Numbered from the stretch's first letter, positions 1 through 10,158 are shown. The stretch is DNA of 64,000 nucleotides from Rhodospirillales bacterium URHD0017 (GCA_900110395.1 FODP01000008.1:186001-250000), one strand, 5' to 3'. Made by a program: numbers and translations. Notes: generated from the sequence alone by a model not told the origin.

Positions 1-2
1 AG

Positions 3-332
3 GGCGACTCGACCACCGGCTCTGCAGCGATCTTCTGCGCCATTTCCGACAGCATGGTCGCCGGCAACGCGACGGGCGTCCATGCGGCCGGCGGGCCCGC
101 GGGCGGCGTGCTCATCCAGATCACGCGATCGTCGGTCGCGAACAATGTGAACACCGGTGTTCTTGCCGATGGTTCCGCTACGTCCGTGGCGCTGCTTTCC
201 AACACGCTGGTATCCGGCAACGGCACGGGCCTGGCGTCGGCTGGGGGAGCGCAACTCGACACCTACAAGAATAACTCCGTGAACGGGAACACGACCGACG
301 GCGCCTTCACGACGCAGATCACGCCGCAATAA
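3..332 (+). CDS. C-terminal part of a right-handed parallel beta-helix protein (5' end outside window)
   Basis: The frame is already open at the window edge, so this is the last ~109 residues of a longer protein. It shows short repeats of about 20-25 residues with periodic Asn-Gly and Gly-Thr-Gly turns (VSGNGTG, NNSVNGNTTDG), the pattern of extracellular beta-helix repeat proteins. Family knowledge suggests a secreted or surface role; no catalytic residue is visible. It ends in an ordinary TAA. The family-level call is fairly safe, but the specific function is unknown. Confidence 0.7.
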   Translation, partial: GDSTTGSAAIFCAISDSMVAGNATGVHAAGGPAGGVLIQITRSSVANNVNTGVLADGSATSVALLSNTLVSGNGTGLASAGGAQLDTYKNNSVNGNTTDGAFTTQITPQ

Positions 333-469
333 ACGGGTTCCCGATGGGTCAGGCCTGCGGACTATTTGCCGCGGTCGTTCACAGCCGGTGGATAGCGCCC
401 GATTCAGCGTGACTCGGCGCAACGGAGGAGTCACTGTTTGGGCGTCCGCAACCAGCTCGGAGGTCGCCC

Positions 470-649
470 GTGAGCACCGTGGACCACATTGAAGCGCTCA
501 AGGCCAAGCATGCATCCCTTGAGCACGCGATCGATCAGGAAAATACCCGTCCGCATCCCGATGACGATGCGATCTGCAGCCTCAAGAAACGCAAGCTACA
601 AATAAAGGACGAGATTGCTCGTCTGACCGCCTCTAGCACTCGACACTGA
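470..649 (+). CDS. DUF465 (YdcH-like) microprotein, 59 aa
   Basis: A GTG start sits 6 bases after a GGAGG at 459-463, which fixes the start. The product is a short charged helical protein: an N-terminal helix with LKAKHASLEHAIDQE, a central RPHPDD turn, then LKKRKLQIKDEIARL. This helix-turn-helix hairpin with the LKKRKLxLKDEI signature is typical of the DUF465/YdcH family, widespread in proteobacteria and of unknown function. It stands alone, with no operon partner on the same strand. The recognition rests on sequence pattern only. Confidence 0.85.
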   Translation: MSTVDHIEALKAKHASLEHAIDQENTRPHPDDDAICSLKKRKLQIKDEIARLTASSTRH

Positions 650-761
650 CGCTCCCACCCCAGGCCAGCCCAACGGGCCAGGGCCGCCGCGCCGACCGTC
701 ACAACAGGCCGGGCGTGAAGCCGCCTATGCGTCGCGGCGGCGATGTTGGCTGCGCCGATAC

Positions 762-2102
762 TCAGTTCAGCTTGTGCAGGTTGACCGTCCAGCTCACCGG
801 GCCGAACGCGCCCTGCGACCGGCCGCTGCATTGCGCCACGTTGTCGGCGCCGCGCTGGCAGACGAGCTGGTCGGCATACCAGCGCGAGCCGTCGTTGCAC
901 GACGAATCGCCGTCGCGGATGCGCAGTGTCTGGCCCTCGAAGCGCGCCTGCGCGCGGGTGCGGCAGGCGGTGCGGCCGCGCCGCCATTCGAGCTGGCCGT
1001 TGCCGTTGGCATCGAAGCAGTAGGACGACACGCCGGGCTGGCCCTGCATCGGTTCGTGGCGGAACGGATCGGTGCGCCAGCAGCCCGACATGAAGGAGTA
1101 GTCGTTGGTGGGCGCGGGCAGGCGCAGGCGATCATCGTTGGGCCGCGTCTGGCGCGGCGCCGGTGTCGGCGCGGGCGCCGGAGCAGGCGTCGGCGCCGGC
1201 TTGGGCGGTGGTGGCGCGACGGCGACCTGGGGCGGCGGCTTGGGCGGCTCCGGCGGCTTGCAGTCGGCGATGCGCTTCTTGAGCTCGGCTTCGATCAGAG
1301 ACAGCTCGACCTTGAGGATGCGCTCGCGCGACTGCTCGGTCGAGAAGGCGGCCTTCAAGGCGGGCGTCGCATCGGGCGGCGGTTCTCCCGGCGGCGGCGC
1401 CGGCGGGCCCTCGCGGGTCGCGAGCGACAATGACGGATCGGCCGGCAACATCTCGCGCAGCAGCCAGGCCGCGCCCAGCAGCAGGAGCATCAACGGCAAC
1501 GCGAGCAGCAGGGTGCGCAGCCAGGGGATGGTCGTGCTCACCGGTCGCACGGCCGGCAGTGCGGCGACGGGCGCCTCGAGCACGGGCCGGCGCTCAACAG
1601 GTTTGAGGGCCGGCGGCTCGGGCGGCCTTGGCAGGGTCGAAGGCAGCAGCGAGGCCGCCGCTTCCTTCTCGTAGCCCCAGCACACGATCACCGGCCGCTC
1701 GCCGACCATGAAGATGAAGGACTGGGCCGGCGCGCGGGCGGCGAGCTGCAGCGACAGGCCAACGACGCCCATGTCCTCGCGCGGACCGGCGCCGGCCAGC
1801 ATGTCGCCGAGCCGCCGGATCTCGGCCAGCGTGCGCTCGACGGCAGCCATGACCTCAGCGCGCCGTTCAGGGGCCAGTGCTGACAACGGCTGCACCGGGC
1901 CCGGCCAGTCGGCGTACCAGTCGATCGCCTTGCCGTCCTCGTGCATCTGCGGATCGGCCAGGAGGCCGGCCGCGTCGTCGCCCAGCCGGCGGCGCACCAC
2001 GCGCCGAAGCTGAGGGGCGGCGTTGTGCAACGGCTCGCCGCGCACCCCGAGGGGGCGCACGCCGCTGCGCGTGGTGACGATCAACGAGGTCTGGCCGGCC
2101 AT
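762..2102 (-). CDS. Single-pass membrane protein with proline-rich linker, possibly SrfA-like
   Basis: 446 residues in three parts. An N-terminal globular region of about 150 residues contains SFIFMVGERPVIVCWGYE. A membrane segment lies near 200-220 (LLLALPLMLLLLGAAWLL). A periplasmic part starts with a long Pro/Ala linker (PAPTPAPAPAPTPAP type) and ends in a cysteine-containing domain beginning SFMSGCWRTDPF. The layout resembles the poorly characterised SrfA proteins linked to virulence regulons in enterobacteria, but that is a weak recollection and no SrfB/SrfC partner is present. The start codon follows GGTGGA closely. Function unknown. Confidence 0.6.
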   Translation of the reverse strand: MAGQTSLIVTTRSGVRPLGVRGEPLHNAAPQLRRVVRRRLGDDAAGLLADPQMHEDGKAIDWYADWPGPVQPLSALAPERRAEVMAAVERTLAEIRRLGDMLAGAGPREDMGVVGLSLQLAARAPAQSFIFMVGERPVIVCWGYEKEAAASLLPSTLPRPPEPPALKPVERRPVLEAPVAALPAVRPVSTTIPWLRTLLLALPLMLLLLGAAWLLREMLPADPSLSLATREGPPAPPPGEPPPDATPALKAAFSTEQSRERILKVELSLIEAELKKRIADCKPPEPPKPPPQVAVAPPPPKPAPTPAPAPAPTPAPRQTRPNDDRLRLPAPTNDYSFMSGCWRTDPFRHEPMQGQPGVSSYCFDANGNGQLEWRRGRTACRTRAQARFEGQTLRIRDGDSSCNDGSRWYADQLVCQRGADNVAQCSGRSQGAFGPVSWTVNLHKLN

Positions 2103-2189
2103 TCCACCATCAAAATAGCCGGCCGATTATGGCGGCGCGATGATCCGTTGGAGGCGTCTTGGAGTGCGGGCCGGCTGCCCACGCTCCAA

Positions 2190-4034
2190 CTAGACCTGTT
2201 TCGCCCATTCCCGCAGGACGAACTTCTGGACCTTGCCGGTCGAGGTCATGGGCAGGTCGCGGAAGACGACGTAGCGGGGGCACTTGTAGGAGGCGAGGTT
2301 GGCGCGGCAGTGGGCGATGATGTCGGCGGCGGTGGCGGCGGCACCGGGCTTCAGCACGACGAAGGCGCAGGGCGTCTCGCCCCATTTCTCGTCGGGCTTG
2401 GCGACCACCGCGGCGTTGGCCACCGCCGGATGGTCGATGATCACGCCCTCGACCTCGATGGTCGAGATGTTCTCGCCGCCCGAGATGATGATGTCCTTGG
2501 AGCGGTCGCGCAGCTCGATGTAGCCGTCCTCGTGCAGCACGCCGAGATCGCCGGAATGGAACCAGCCGTGCTCGAACGCCTCGCGCGTCGCCTTGGCGTT
2601 CTTCAGGTACCCCTTCATGGTGAGATTGCCGCGGAACATCACCTCGCCCATGGTGGCGCCGTCGCGCGGCACTTCCTTCATGGTCGTGGGGTCCATCACC
2701 GTGACGCCGTCCTCGGCGGCATAGCGCACGCCCTGGCGCGCCTTGAGCTGGGCGCGCTCGTGTGACGGTTTGGCATCCCATTCCTCGTGCCACGAGCAGA
2801 TCGTCGCCGGGCCATAGACTTCGGTCAGTCCATAGACGTGGGTGACGCGGAAATTCTCCTTCTCCAGCGCCTCGAGCACCGCCGCCGGCGGCGGCGCGGC
2901 CGCCGTCATGAACTCGACCTTGCGCGTCAGCGGCTGACGCTCGGCCGGCGTCGCGCCGATGATGAACTGCATGATAATGGGCGCGCCACACATGTGCGTG
3001 ACGTCGTGCGCAGCCAGCGCATCGTAGATCGTCTTCGCGTTGGCGCGGCGCAGGCAGACCGAGGTGCCGGCGACCAGCGCCAGCGTCCACGGAAAGCACC
3101 AGCCGTTGCAATGGAACATCGGCAAGGTCCAGAGATAGACCGGATGCAGGCCCATCGCCCATTGCGTGGCATTGCCGTAGGCCGACAGCGTCGAGCCGCG
3201 ATGGCTGTAGACCACGCCCTTCGGGTTGCCCGTCGTGCCTGACGTGTAGTTGAGCGAGACCGCGTTCCATTCGTCGGCCGGGTACTCCCAGCTGTAGTCG
3301 GCGTCGCCGGTGGCGATGAACTCCTCGTAGGTCGTATCGCCGATCTGGGCGCGGTCCTCGCACATCGGGTCGTCGATATCGACCACCAGCGGCTGGACGT
3401 TGGCGATGGCCAGCGCCTCGGTCATGACCTTGTGGAATTCGCGGTCGACCAGCAGCACCTTGGTCTCGCTGTGGTCGAGGATGAAGGCGATCATCGCCGC
3501 GTCGAGCCGCGTGTTCAGCGAATTGAGCACGCCGCCGGTCATCGGCACGCCGAAATGCGCCTCGTACATCTCGGGAATGTTGGGCGCCATGATCGCCACC
3601 GTATCGCCGACCCCGATGCCGACCTTGTCCAGCGCCGAGGCGAGCTTTCGGCAGCGTGCATAGGTCTCGGCCCAGCTCTGCCGCCGCGCGCCGTGGATCA
3701 GCGCGATGCTGTCAGGATAGACGGCGGCGCTGCGCTCGATGAACTGCAGCGGCGTCAGCGGCGCATGGTTGGCGGGCGTCTTGTCGAGGTCGCGCTCGTA
3801 GATGTTGGCCGAGAGCCGCGGCGCCTTGTGTGGCGCCGGGCGCGCCGATGGCATGCGTGTGACCGAAGCACGGTTCTTCACCGACCGGCGCGGCGCCGGG
3901 CGGGGGACGGGCTTGGGCGCAGCCACCTTCTTCTTGGCGGCGGGCTTGCGGACGGCTGGCTTCTTCGCCTTCGCCGCCTTGCGCGTCGGCTTCTTTCCCT
4001 TGCCTGACCCTGTCTTCGACTTGCCCTTGGCCAT
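2190..4034 (-). CDS. AMP-forming acyl-CoA synthetase with a Lys/Ala/Pro-rich N-terminal tail
   Basis: Member of the ANL adenylate-forming superfamily: it activates a fatty or aromatic acid with ATP and CoA. The P-loop-like motif YTSGTTGNPKG is at 263-273, a typical RSKDIIISGGENIS hinge follows, and STGKVQKFVLREW near the C-terminus supplies the catalytic lysine. The 614-residue length exceeds the usual ~540 because of a ~75-residue basic tail (KKPTRKAAKAKK, KPAAKKK) resembling histone H1 C-terminal tails. The closest family style is medium- or long-chain acyl-CoA ligase; the substrate cannot be read from sequence. It is monocistronic, downstream of the membrane gene on the same strand. Confidence 0.9.
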   Translation of the reverse strand: MAKGKSKTGSGKGKKPTRKAAKAKKPAVRKPAAKKKVAAPKPVPRPAPRRSVKNRASVTRMPSARPAPHKAPRLSANIYERDLDKTPANHAPLTPLQFIERSAAVYPDSIALIHGARRQSWAETYARCRKLASALDKVGIGVGDTVAIMAPNIPEMYEAHFGVPMTGGVLNSLNTRLDAAMIAFILDHSETKVLLVDREFHKVMTEALAIANVQPLVVDIDDPMCEDRAQIGDTTYEEFIATGDADYSWEYPADEWNAVSLNYTSGTTGNPKGVVYSHRGSTLSAYGNATQWAMGLHPVYLWTLPMFHCNGWCFPWTLALVAGTSVCLRRANAKTIYDALAAHDVTHMCGAPIIMQFIIGATPAERQPLTRKVEFMTAAAPPPAAVLEALEKENFRVTHVYGLTEVYGPATICSWHEEWDAKPSHERAQLKARQGVRYAAEDGVTVMDPTTMKEVPRDGATMGEVMFRGNLTMKGYLKNAKATREAFEHGWFHSGDLGVLHEDGYIELRDRSKDIIISGGENISTIEVEGVIIDHPAVANAAVVAKPDEKWGETPCAFVVLKPGAAATAADIIAHCRANLASYKCPRYVVFRDLPMTSTGKVQKFVLREWAKQV

Positions 4035-4134
4035 GCTCGCTTCCCGTTGCCTGACGGACGCCGCGCACTTTCACATGAAAAGCCGAGTCCACTCCAGTTT
4101 GATGTGATCTCCTGCGGCGGCACCGCTCGTCTCG

Positions 4135-4968
4135 CTATTTGCCGCCCCATGCCTTCTGATAGTCGGGCAGGCTTTTGGGATCCAGCGCGAACGGAATGTC
4201 GGCTGTCGATAAGGCGACGTCCGTGCAAGCAATGAAATCGGCAGGCACGAACGACTTGTCGCAGGCCCGACACATCGCCCGAAAGCCTTCGCCCGTGCAT
4301 GCGGCCGGTGCGAGGCCGGGCGATGCCGTGTGGCTTGCCATCCCGTCGAGCAGCGCCTCGTAGCGCATGACCTGCGCCTTGTGGGCCACGACCATAGAAG
4401 GCTGCTGGAAGACGGCGGGGAACGCGGCAAAGAAGGCGGCGATCGCGCCCGATGTGACCAGGACATTGACGAGGTACTGACTGGAAGTGGACCAGCCCTT
4501 CGGGCCTACAAGGAAGAGCATGATGGCGGCAATACCGCCGAACACCATGCTGACCAGGACTGCCCCGTAGTAGTTCCTGACGTACATATCGACGAGCTTC
4601 ATGTGCGGGCATTGCAGCCGCTGTACCTTGAGCGCCTGAGCGGCGATCCGCTGTTTTTCGGCATCCGAGGCGGGGTAGGCGGAGAGATTGGGCAGAAGCG
4701 GCTTGGCGATCTCGATGGCCGAAGCCCCTCCCGATGTTCCCTGCTCACTGCCCGCGGCAGGCAGTTCGTCACAAATCCGTTTGCGTTCCTGGGGAACAAG
4801 GTCGTTCAACGCCGACGATACCCTCTCCGACGAGAATTGGATGGCGGATCGCTGGGTACCAAACGCGAGCCCCACCAAGATCGCGACGATCGCAATATGG
4901 CACACGACGGTGCGAATCTGTTTCGCGACTGGAGGCCATTCGCGTTGCCATATGGGCACGTCTGCCAT
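4135..4968 (-). CDS. Hypothetical inner-membrane protein with three membrane segments
   Basis: 277 residues. One hydrophobic segment lies near 17-38 (VVCHIAIVAILVGLAFG) and two more near 132-155 and 164-187. The intervening ~90-residue loop is hydrophilic. The C-terminal ~80 residues contain several cysteines (CTGEGFRAMCRACDKSF), which could bind metal or form disulphides. No family is recognised. It is transcribed divergently from hutH, with about 107 bases between the two starts. Confidence 0.65.
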   Translation of the reverse strand: MADVPIWQREWPPVAKQIRTVVCHIAIVAILVGLAFGTQRSAIQFSSERVSSALNDLVPQERKRICDELPAAGSEQGTSGGASAIEIAKPLLPNLSAYPASDAEKQRIAAQALKVQRLQCPHMKLVDMYVRNYYGAVLVSMVFGGIAAIMLFLVGPKGWSTSSQYLVNVLVTSGAIAAFFAAFPAVFQQPSMVVAHKAQVMRYEALLDGMASHTASPGLAPAACTGEGFRAMCRACDKSFVPADFIACTDVALSTADIPFALDPKSLPDYQKAWGGK

Positions 4969-5075
4969 ATTGCTCCCCCGCTGAGCCGTTTGCGTCGGCC
5001 CGATGCCAAATTGTCTGAGCAGTGCTGCGGTCTTTCAACAGCGAAAGCCCGCTGGGAGAGGGCTACCATCGGCCC

Positions 5076-6632
5076 ATGAGTCGCATCCTGCTTGCTCCAG
5101 GTGCCGTGCCGTTGGTGGCGTGGCGCGAGGTCTATCGCGGCGCGGCGGTCGCCCTCGATCCCGCAGCCTACGGCGTGGTCGATCGATCGGCCCAGGCGGT
5201 CTCGACCATCCTGGCCAGAGGCGAGCCGGTCTATGGCATCAACACGGGCTTCGGCAAGCTCGCGAGCGTGCGCATCGAGGCCGCCGACCTCGAGAAGCTG
5301 CAACGCAACATCGTGCTGTCGCATGCTGCCGGCGTCGGCGCGCCGATGCCGGTCGCCGTCGCCCGACTGATGATGGCACTGAAGCTCGCGAGCCTCGCCC
5401 AGGGCGCGTCGGGCGTGCGCAGTGAGACCGTGCGCCTGCTCGCGGCCCTGCTCGACAAGGGCCTGACGCCGGTGGTGCCGTGCCAGGGCTCGGTCGGCGC
5501 TTCGGGCGACCTCGCGCCGCTTGCCCACATGTCGGCGACGCTGATCGGCGTCGGCTCGTTCTTCATCGATGGCGCGGCGGTTCCCGCCGAGCGCGCTCTG
5601 GCCGAGGTCGGCCTGTCGCCTCTCGTTCTCGGCGCCAAGGAAGGCCTTGCCCTGCTGAACGGCACGCAGTTCTCGACCGCCTATGCGCTGGCCGCGCTGT
5701 TCGAGACCGAGATGCTGTTCGGCTCGGCGCTGGTGACCGGCGCGCTCTCGACCGATGCGGCGCGCGGCTCGGATGCGCCGTTCGATACGCGCATCCACGC
5801 CCTGCGCCGCCATGCCGGGCAGATCGACGCGGCCCATGCGCTGCGCCGCCTGATGGAAGGCTCCGCCATCCGCGTCTCGCATCTGGTCGGCGACGAGCGC
5901 GTGCAGGATCCCTACTGCCTGCGCTGCCAGCCGCAGGTCATGGGCGCCGTGCTCGACATCCTGCGACATGCGGCGACGACCTTGGCGACCGAAGCCAACG
6001 GCGTCACCGACAATCCGCTGATATTCGCCGACACCGGCGAGGCCCCCGCGGAGGCATTGTCGGGCGGCAACTTCCACGCCGAGCCGGTCGCCTTCGCCGC
6101 CGACATCCTGGCGCTGGCGCTGTGCGAGATCGGCTCGCTCAGCGAGCGGCGCATCGCCATGCTGGTCGATCCGGCGCTGTCGGGCCTGCCGGCGTTCCTG
6201 ACGCCCAAGCCCGGGCTCAATTCCGGATTCATGATCCCGCAGGTCACGGCGGCAGCACTCGTCGCCGAGAACAAGCAGCGCGCCCATCCGGCCAGCGTCG
6301 ATTCGATCCCGACTTCGGCCAACCAGGAGGACCATGTCTCGATGGCGGCGCAGGGCGCGCGCCGCCTGCTGGAGATGACCGACAACTGCCGGTCCATCAT
6401 CGGCATCGAGCTGCTGGCGGCGGCGCAGGGTTGCGACTTCCACCATCCGCTGCGCTCCAGCCCCGTGCTCGAGCGGGTGCGCGAGCTGGTCCGCCGGCAC
6501 GTGCCGCATCTCGACGACGACCGCCACTTCCAGCCCGATCTCGCACGGGCCGCCGATCTTGTCGGCCGCGGCGCGCTGATCGACGCGGTCGACGCCGATA
6601 TCCTGCCGTCTCTCTCCGGGAGCTCGCCATGA
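5076..6632 (+). CDS. hutH: Histidine ammonia-lyase
   Basis: First step of histidine degradation: deaminates L-histidine to trans-urocanate in the cytoplasm. The self-cyclising Ala-Ser-Gly that forms the MIO electrophile is at 142-144 ([14 protein letters not shown]), the active-site Tyr is in VYGINTGFG at 52-60, and TDNPL and the HxHxxxx region of the family are present. The 518-residue length is normal. I chose the ATG at 5076, matching the family N-terminus, rather than a longer in-frame start at 5022. It overlaps hutU by 4 bases (ATGA), so the two are translationally coupled. hutI, hutG and hutC are not in the window. Confidence 0.97.
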   Translation: MSRILLAPGAVPLVAWREVYRGAAVALDPAAYGVVDRSAQAVSTILARGEPVYGINTGFGKLASVRIEAADLEKLQRNIVLSHAAGVGAPMPVAVARLMMALKLASLAQGASGVRSETVRLLAALLDKGLTPVVPCQGSVGASGDLAPLAHMSATLIGVGSFFIDGAAVPAERALAEVGLSPLVLGAKEGLALLNGTQFSTAYALAALFETEMLFGSALVTGALSTDAARGSDAPFDTRIHALRRHAGQIDAAHALRRLMEGSAIRVSHLVGDERVQDPYCLRCQPQVMGAVLDILRHAATTLATEANGVTDNPLIFADTGEAPAEALSGGNFHAEPVAFAADILALALCEIGSLSERRIAMLVDPALSGLPAFLTPKPGLNSGFMIPQVTAAALVAENKQRAHPASVDSIPTSANQEDHVSMAAQGARRLLEMTDNCRSIIGIELLAAAQGCDFHHPLRSSPVLERVRELVRRHVPHLDDDRHFQPDLARAADLVGRGALIDAVDADILPSLSGSSP

Positions 6633-8293
6633 CCACGCGCCTCGACAATACCCGCACCGTGCGCGCGCCGCGCGGCACCGAACGCTCGGCCAAGAGCTGG
6701 CTGACCGAGGCGCCGCTGCGCATGCTGATGAACAACCTCGATCCCGAGGTGGCCGAGCGGCCGGGCGAGCTCGTGGTCTATGGCGGCATCGGCCGTGCCG
6801 CGCGCGACTGGCAGAGCTTCGACCGCATCGTCGCCGCGCTGCGCGATCTCGAGGCCGACGAGACCTTGCTGGTGCAGTCGGGCAAGCCGGTCGGCGTCTT
6901 CCGTACCCATGCCGACGCGCCACGCGTCCTCATCGCCAACTCCAACCTGGTGCCGCACTGGGCGACCTGGGAGCATTTCAACGAGCTCGACCGCAAGGGC
7001 CTGATGATGTTCGGCCAGATGACCGCGGGCTCGTGGATCTACATCGGCAGCCAGGGCATCGTGCAGGGCACCTACGAGACCTTCGTCGAGATGGCGCGCC
7101 AGCATTACCAGGGCAGCCTGGCCGGCCGCTGGATCCTGACCGCGGGCCTGGGCGGCATGGGCGGCGCGCAGCCGCTCGCCGCAACGATGGCCGGCGCCTC
7201 GTGCCTCGCCGTCGAGTGCCGGCCGAGCAGCATCGAATTCCGGCTGCGCACGGGCTATCTCGACAAGCAGGCGCGCGATCTCGACGAGGCGCTGGCGATC
7301 ATCCAAGAGGCGAACGCAGCGAAGAAGGCAGTATCGGTCGGCCTTTTGGGCAACGCCGCCGACGTGCTGCCCGAGCTTTTGCGCCGAGGTGTGAAGCCGG
7401 ATTGCCTGACCGACCAGACATCGGCGCACGATCCGATCAACGGCTACCTGCCCAAGGGCTGGACCCTGGCCGAATGGGAGGCCAAGCGCACCAGCGCGCC
7501 CGACGCCGTCGCCAAGGCAGCCAAGCAATCGATGGCGGGGCACGTGCGCGCCATGCTGGAGTTCCACAAGCAAGGCGTGCCGACGGTCGACTACGGCAAC
7601 AACATCCGCCAGATGGCGCTGGAGGAGGGCGTGGCCGATGCCTTCAGCTATCCGGGCTTCGTGCCGGCCTATATCCGCCCGCTGTTCTGCCGTGGCATCG
7701 GACCGTTCCGCTGGGCCGCACTGTCGGGCGATCCCGAGGACATCTACCGCACCGACGCCAAGGTGAAGGAGCTGATGCCGGGCAACACGCACCTGCACAA
7801 CTGGCTCGACATGGCCAGGAAGCGCATCAAGTTCCAGGGACTGCCGGCGCGCATCTGCTGGGTCGGGCTGGGCGACCGTCATCGCCTGGGGCTCGCCTTC
7901 AATGACATGGTGGCCAAGGGGGAACTGAAGGCGCCGATCGTGATCGGCCGCGACCATCTCGATTCCGGATCGGTTGCCAGCCCCAACCGCGAGACCGAAT
8001 CGATGCGCGACGGCTCCGACGCCGTTTCCGACTGGCCATTGCTGAATGGCCTGCTCAACTGCGCCTCGGGCGCCACCTGGGTGTCGCTGCACCACGGCGG
8101 CGGCGTCGGCATGGGGTTCTCGCAGCATGCCGGCATGGTGATCGTCTGCGATGGCACGCCGGAAGCGGGACGCCGCATCGAGCGCGTGCTGTGGAACGAC
8201 CCGGCGAGCGGCGTCATGCGGCATGCCGATGCGGGTTATGAGGATGCGATCGCGTGTGCAAAGGAGAAGGGCCTGAAGCTCTTGAACATCTGA
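6629..8293 (+). CDS. hutU: Urocanate hydratase
   Basis: Second step of histidine use: converts urocanate to imidazolonepropionate with tightly bound NAD+. At 554 residues it has the standard length. Characteristic stretches include [32 protein letters not shown] (the NAD-binding glycine motif) and [16 protein letters not shown]. The ATG lies inside the hutH stop region (ATGA overlap), giving a tight hutHU operon. No hut regulator is encoded nearby in the window. Confidence 0.97.
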   Translation: MTTRLDNTRTVRAPRGTERSAKSWLTEAPLRMLMNNLDPEVAERPGELVVYGGIGRAARDWQSFDRIVAALRDLEADETLLVQSGKPVGVFRTHADAPRVLIANSNLVPHWATWEHFNELDRKGLMMFGQMTAGSWIYIGSQGIVQGTYETFVEMARQHYQGSLAGRWILTAGLGGMGGAQPLAATMAGASCLAVECRPSSIEFRLRTGYLDKQARDLDEALAIIQEANAAKKAVSVGLLGNAADVLPELLRRGVKPDCLTDQTSAHDPINGYLPKGWTLAEWEAKRTSAPDAVAKAAKQSMAGHVRAMLEFHKQGVPTVDYGNNIRQMALEEGVADAFSYPGFVPAYIRPLFCRGIGPFRWAALSGDPEDIYRTDAKVKELMPGNTHLHNWLDMARKRIKFQGLPARICWVGLGDRHRLGLAFNDMVAKGELKAPIVIGRDHLDSGSVASPNRETESMRDGSDAVSDWPLLNGLLNCASGATWVSLHHGGGVGMGFSQHAGMVIVCDGTPEAGRRIERVLWNDPASGVMRHADAGYEDAIACAKEKGLKLLNI

Positions 8294-8326
8294 CTTGCCA
8301 AAGGCAGCGATGCGAGGCAACGGACC

Positions 8327-8707
8327 ATGATGAACAAACGCATTTGGCGCGGACTGCTCGCCGTATCGACTCTCGTGCTCCTGACCGGCTGCAGCTGGTT
8401 CGGCGGCGGTGGTGCGCCGACCGGCAAGGCCCGCCCGGGCGCCGATCGCCAGATCGCGCCCACCGGGACGCTGCCGTCGGCCAATCCCGGCGGACAGTCC
8501 GAGCAAGGGGTCGTCCCCGCGGACGAGACACGCAATCCGATCGGTTCCGTCGTGACCACCAAGGGTGGGCAGCGGTCGCAGAAGGAAGCGGCCGACAAGG
8601 CGGCCGCCGATCGCGACGCCAAGGAACGCGAGCAGCGCAATGCAGCCGACCGCGAGACCAAAGCCAAACAGCAACCGGCACCGCCGGCAACGCCGCCGTC
8701 CGAATAG
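8327..8707 (+). CDS. Small lipoprotein, 126 aa
   Basis: The N-terminal signal MMNKRIWRGLLAVSTLVLL is followed by the lipobox LTGC with the lipidated Cys at 22. The mature part is low-complexity: a Gly/Pro-rich stretch, then a charged Lys/Asp/Ala helix (KEAADKAAADRDAKEREQR) likely to be coiled, then a proline-rich end. It follows hutU by 33 bases on the same strand and may be co-transcribed, but nothing links it to histidine catabolism. Known envelope lipoproteins of this build are uncharacterised. Confidence 0.7.
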   Translation: MMNKRIWRGLLAVSTLVLLTGCSWFGGGGAPTGKARPGADRQIAPTGTLPSANPGGQSEQGVVPADETRNPIGSVVTTKGGQRSQKEAADKAAADRDAKEREQRNAADRETKAKQQPAPPATPPSE

Positions 8708-8720
8708 CGAGCGTTCGCGT

Positions 8721-9686
8721 CTACTCGAGCTTGATGTCGAGATCCTTGATCAGCGCCGTGAAGAACGCCTTGTCGTCGGCTACCTGACGGGTGAAGTCAG
8801 CCGGCGATTGGTGGTGAGCGAACTGCGCCACCATCAGGAGCTTGTCCTTCATATCGGTCGTCGCGGCGATGCGCGCGACCTCGTCGGAGATGCGCTGGGC
8901 AATGGCGGACGGCAATCCCTTGGGCGCGAACAGCCCGAACCAGGCGCGATCGCGGAAGCCCTTCAGGTCGAGCCCGGCCTCCTGCGCCGTCGGCGTGTCG
9001 GGCAGGTCGGCGAGCCGCGTCGGCGCATCGACCAGGACGGTGCGCACCTTGCCCGCCTTGGCGTAGGGCACGAACGAAGGATCGAACACCATCTGGATGC
9101 GGCCGTCGAAGATGTCGCCGGTGGCGTCGACGATGGTCTTGTAGGGCGCGTGCTGCATCTTGATGCCGGCCGTGCGGGTCAGGACCTCGCCGGTGAGATG
9201 CGTGATGGTGCCGAGCCCGGACGAGCCGTACCAGTATTTGCCGGGATTGGCCTTGGCCAGCGTTACGAACTCCTGCCAGCTCTTGGCCCCCAGCGCATTG
9301 GTGATGGTGACGGGCAAGAGCGCCGTCGACAGCCGGCAGACGGCGACAAGGTCGTCGGGCCTGTAGGGCACCTGCCGCACGCCGGGCGTGATCGCCAGGA
9401 TCGCCGTGGGGGCGAGCAGGAAGGTGTAGCCGTCGGGTGCACTGCCCGCGACGATCGCCGCACCGACGCCGCCCGAGGCGCCGGGCTTGTCCTCGACGAT
9501 CACCTGCTGCCCCAGCGTCGCGCTCAGCCGCTCGGCATAGAGCCGCGCCACCTGGTCGGCCGAGCCACCGGGGCCGTAGGGCACGATGAGACGGATGGGC
9601 TTGGTGGGCCACGCCGCTTGCGCACGGATGCTGGCAGGCAGCAGGGCGGCGAGCGCCCCTGCCGTCGCCGTTCGACGTCCGATCAT
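8721..9686 (-). CDS. Bug-family (TctC-like) periplasmic solute-binding protein
   Basis: 321 residues with a signal peptide (ATAGALAALLPASIRAQA) followed by WPTKPIRLIVPYGPGGSADQVARL, the hallmark opening of the Bug/tripartite tricarboxylate receptor family. These proteins bind carboxylates and other small acids. No TctA/TctB membrane partners are adjacent, which is common for orphan Bug receptors. The start has a good GGAGG about 9 bases upstream. It converges on the lipoprotein gene with a 13-base gap. Confidence 0.93.
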   Translation of the reverse strand: MIGRRTATAGALAALLPASIRAQAAWPTKPIRLIVPYGPGGSADQVARLYAERLSATLGQQVIVEDKPGASGGVGAAIVAGSAPDGYTFLLAPTAILAITPGVRQVPYRPDDLVAVCRLSTALLPVTITNALGAKSWQEFVTLAKANPGKYWYGSSGLGTITHLTGEVLTRTAGIKMQHAPYKTIVDATGDIFDGRIQMVFDPSFVPYAKAGKVRTVLVDAPTRLADLPDTPTAQEAGLDLKGFRDRAWFGLFAPKGLPSAIAQRISDEVARIAATTDMKDKLLMVAQFAHHQSPADFTRQVADDKAFFTALIKDLDIKLE

Positions 9687-9744
9687 TCGTTTCCTCCGCG
9701 TTTCTTGGGCGGAAGAATAACTCTTTGCCGGGAGCGCGTCTTCC

Positions 9745-9826
9745 GGAGCGCGGACCTCCAGGTCCGCTCATGTTCTTTCGGTCCGGAAGACGAAGAACTC
9801 GATGCGAACCTGGAGGTCCGCGCTCC
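9745..9826. repeat. Intergenic palindromic repeat, family A copy 1
   Basis: Arms of 19 bases (9745-9763 and 9808-9826) are exact inverted copies, reading GGAGCGCGGACCTCCAGGT and its complement. Each arm contains the smaller palindrome GCGGACCTCCAGGTCCGC. The same core followed by CTCATG recurs at 20739-20792 and 61749-61770, so this is a dispersed REP-like element rather than a gene-specific terminator. Confidence 0.85.
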
Positions 9827-9849
9827 GATGAGGAGACTCGCTGGCTCCG

Positions 9850-10158
9850 CTAACGGTGGTGCAGCCGAAGCGGCCGGTACTTCTCCATCACCGTGTCGAG
9901 CTGCTCGACGGAAACATAGAGGGCGGCGGCGAGCTCCTTCTTCTGGGCCTCGGTCGGCGGCGGGCCCGAGGGACGGTGCGGGACGATCTTCTCGGCGACC
10001 TCCTGGAAGTGCTCGGGCGTCGTGCCGAGGTCCTGGGCGATCAGGCCGATCGGCGGATCCCTGGGTTCGTGGCGGGCGGAGCTGACGACGGCGATGAAGG
10101 TCAGGCTGCAGGCAGCGATGACCAGCATGTCCGTCAATCGATAACCGAGGCCGCGCAT
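9850..10158 (-). CDS. Hypothetical 102-aa exported or anchored protein
   Basis: The N-terminus has a hydrophobic segment (MLVIAACSLTFIAVVSSA) that could be a signal anchor. The soluble part, IAQDLGTTPEHFQEVAEKIVP then PPTEAQKKELAAALYVSVEQLDTVMEKYRP, looks like two short helices repeated as LGxxxExxxxVxxK and LxVxxEQLDxVMEKYR. No named family is recognised. It lies between the Bug receptor and the monooxygenase on the same strand, separated from the former by the palindromic repeat. Confidence 0.55.
   Translation of the reverse strand: MRGLGYRLTDMLVIAACSLTFIAVVSSARHEPRDPPIGLIAQDLGTTPEHFQEVAEKIVPHRPSGPPPTEAQKKELAAALYVSVEQLDTVMEKYRPLRLHHR

Noticed and set aside
5912..8674. 920-codon open frame on the minus strand opposite hutU
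   Set aside because: It lies wholly antisense to hutH/hutU, has Arg/His/Ala-rich nonsense composition and no ribosome site. High-GC codon bias on the real strand creates such open frames.
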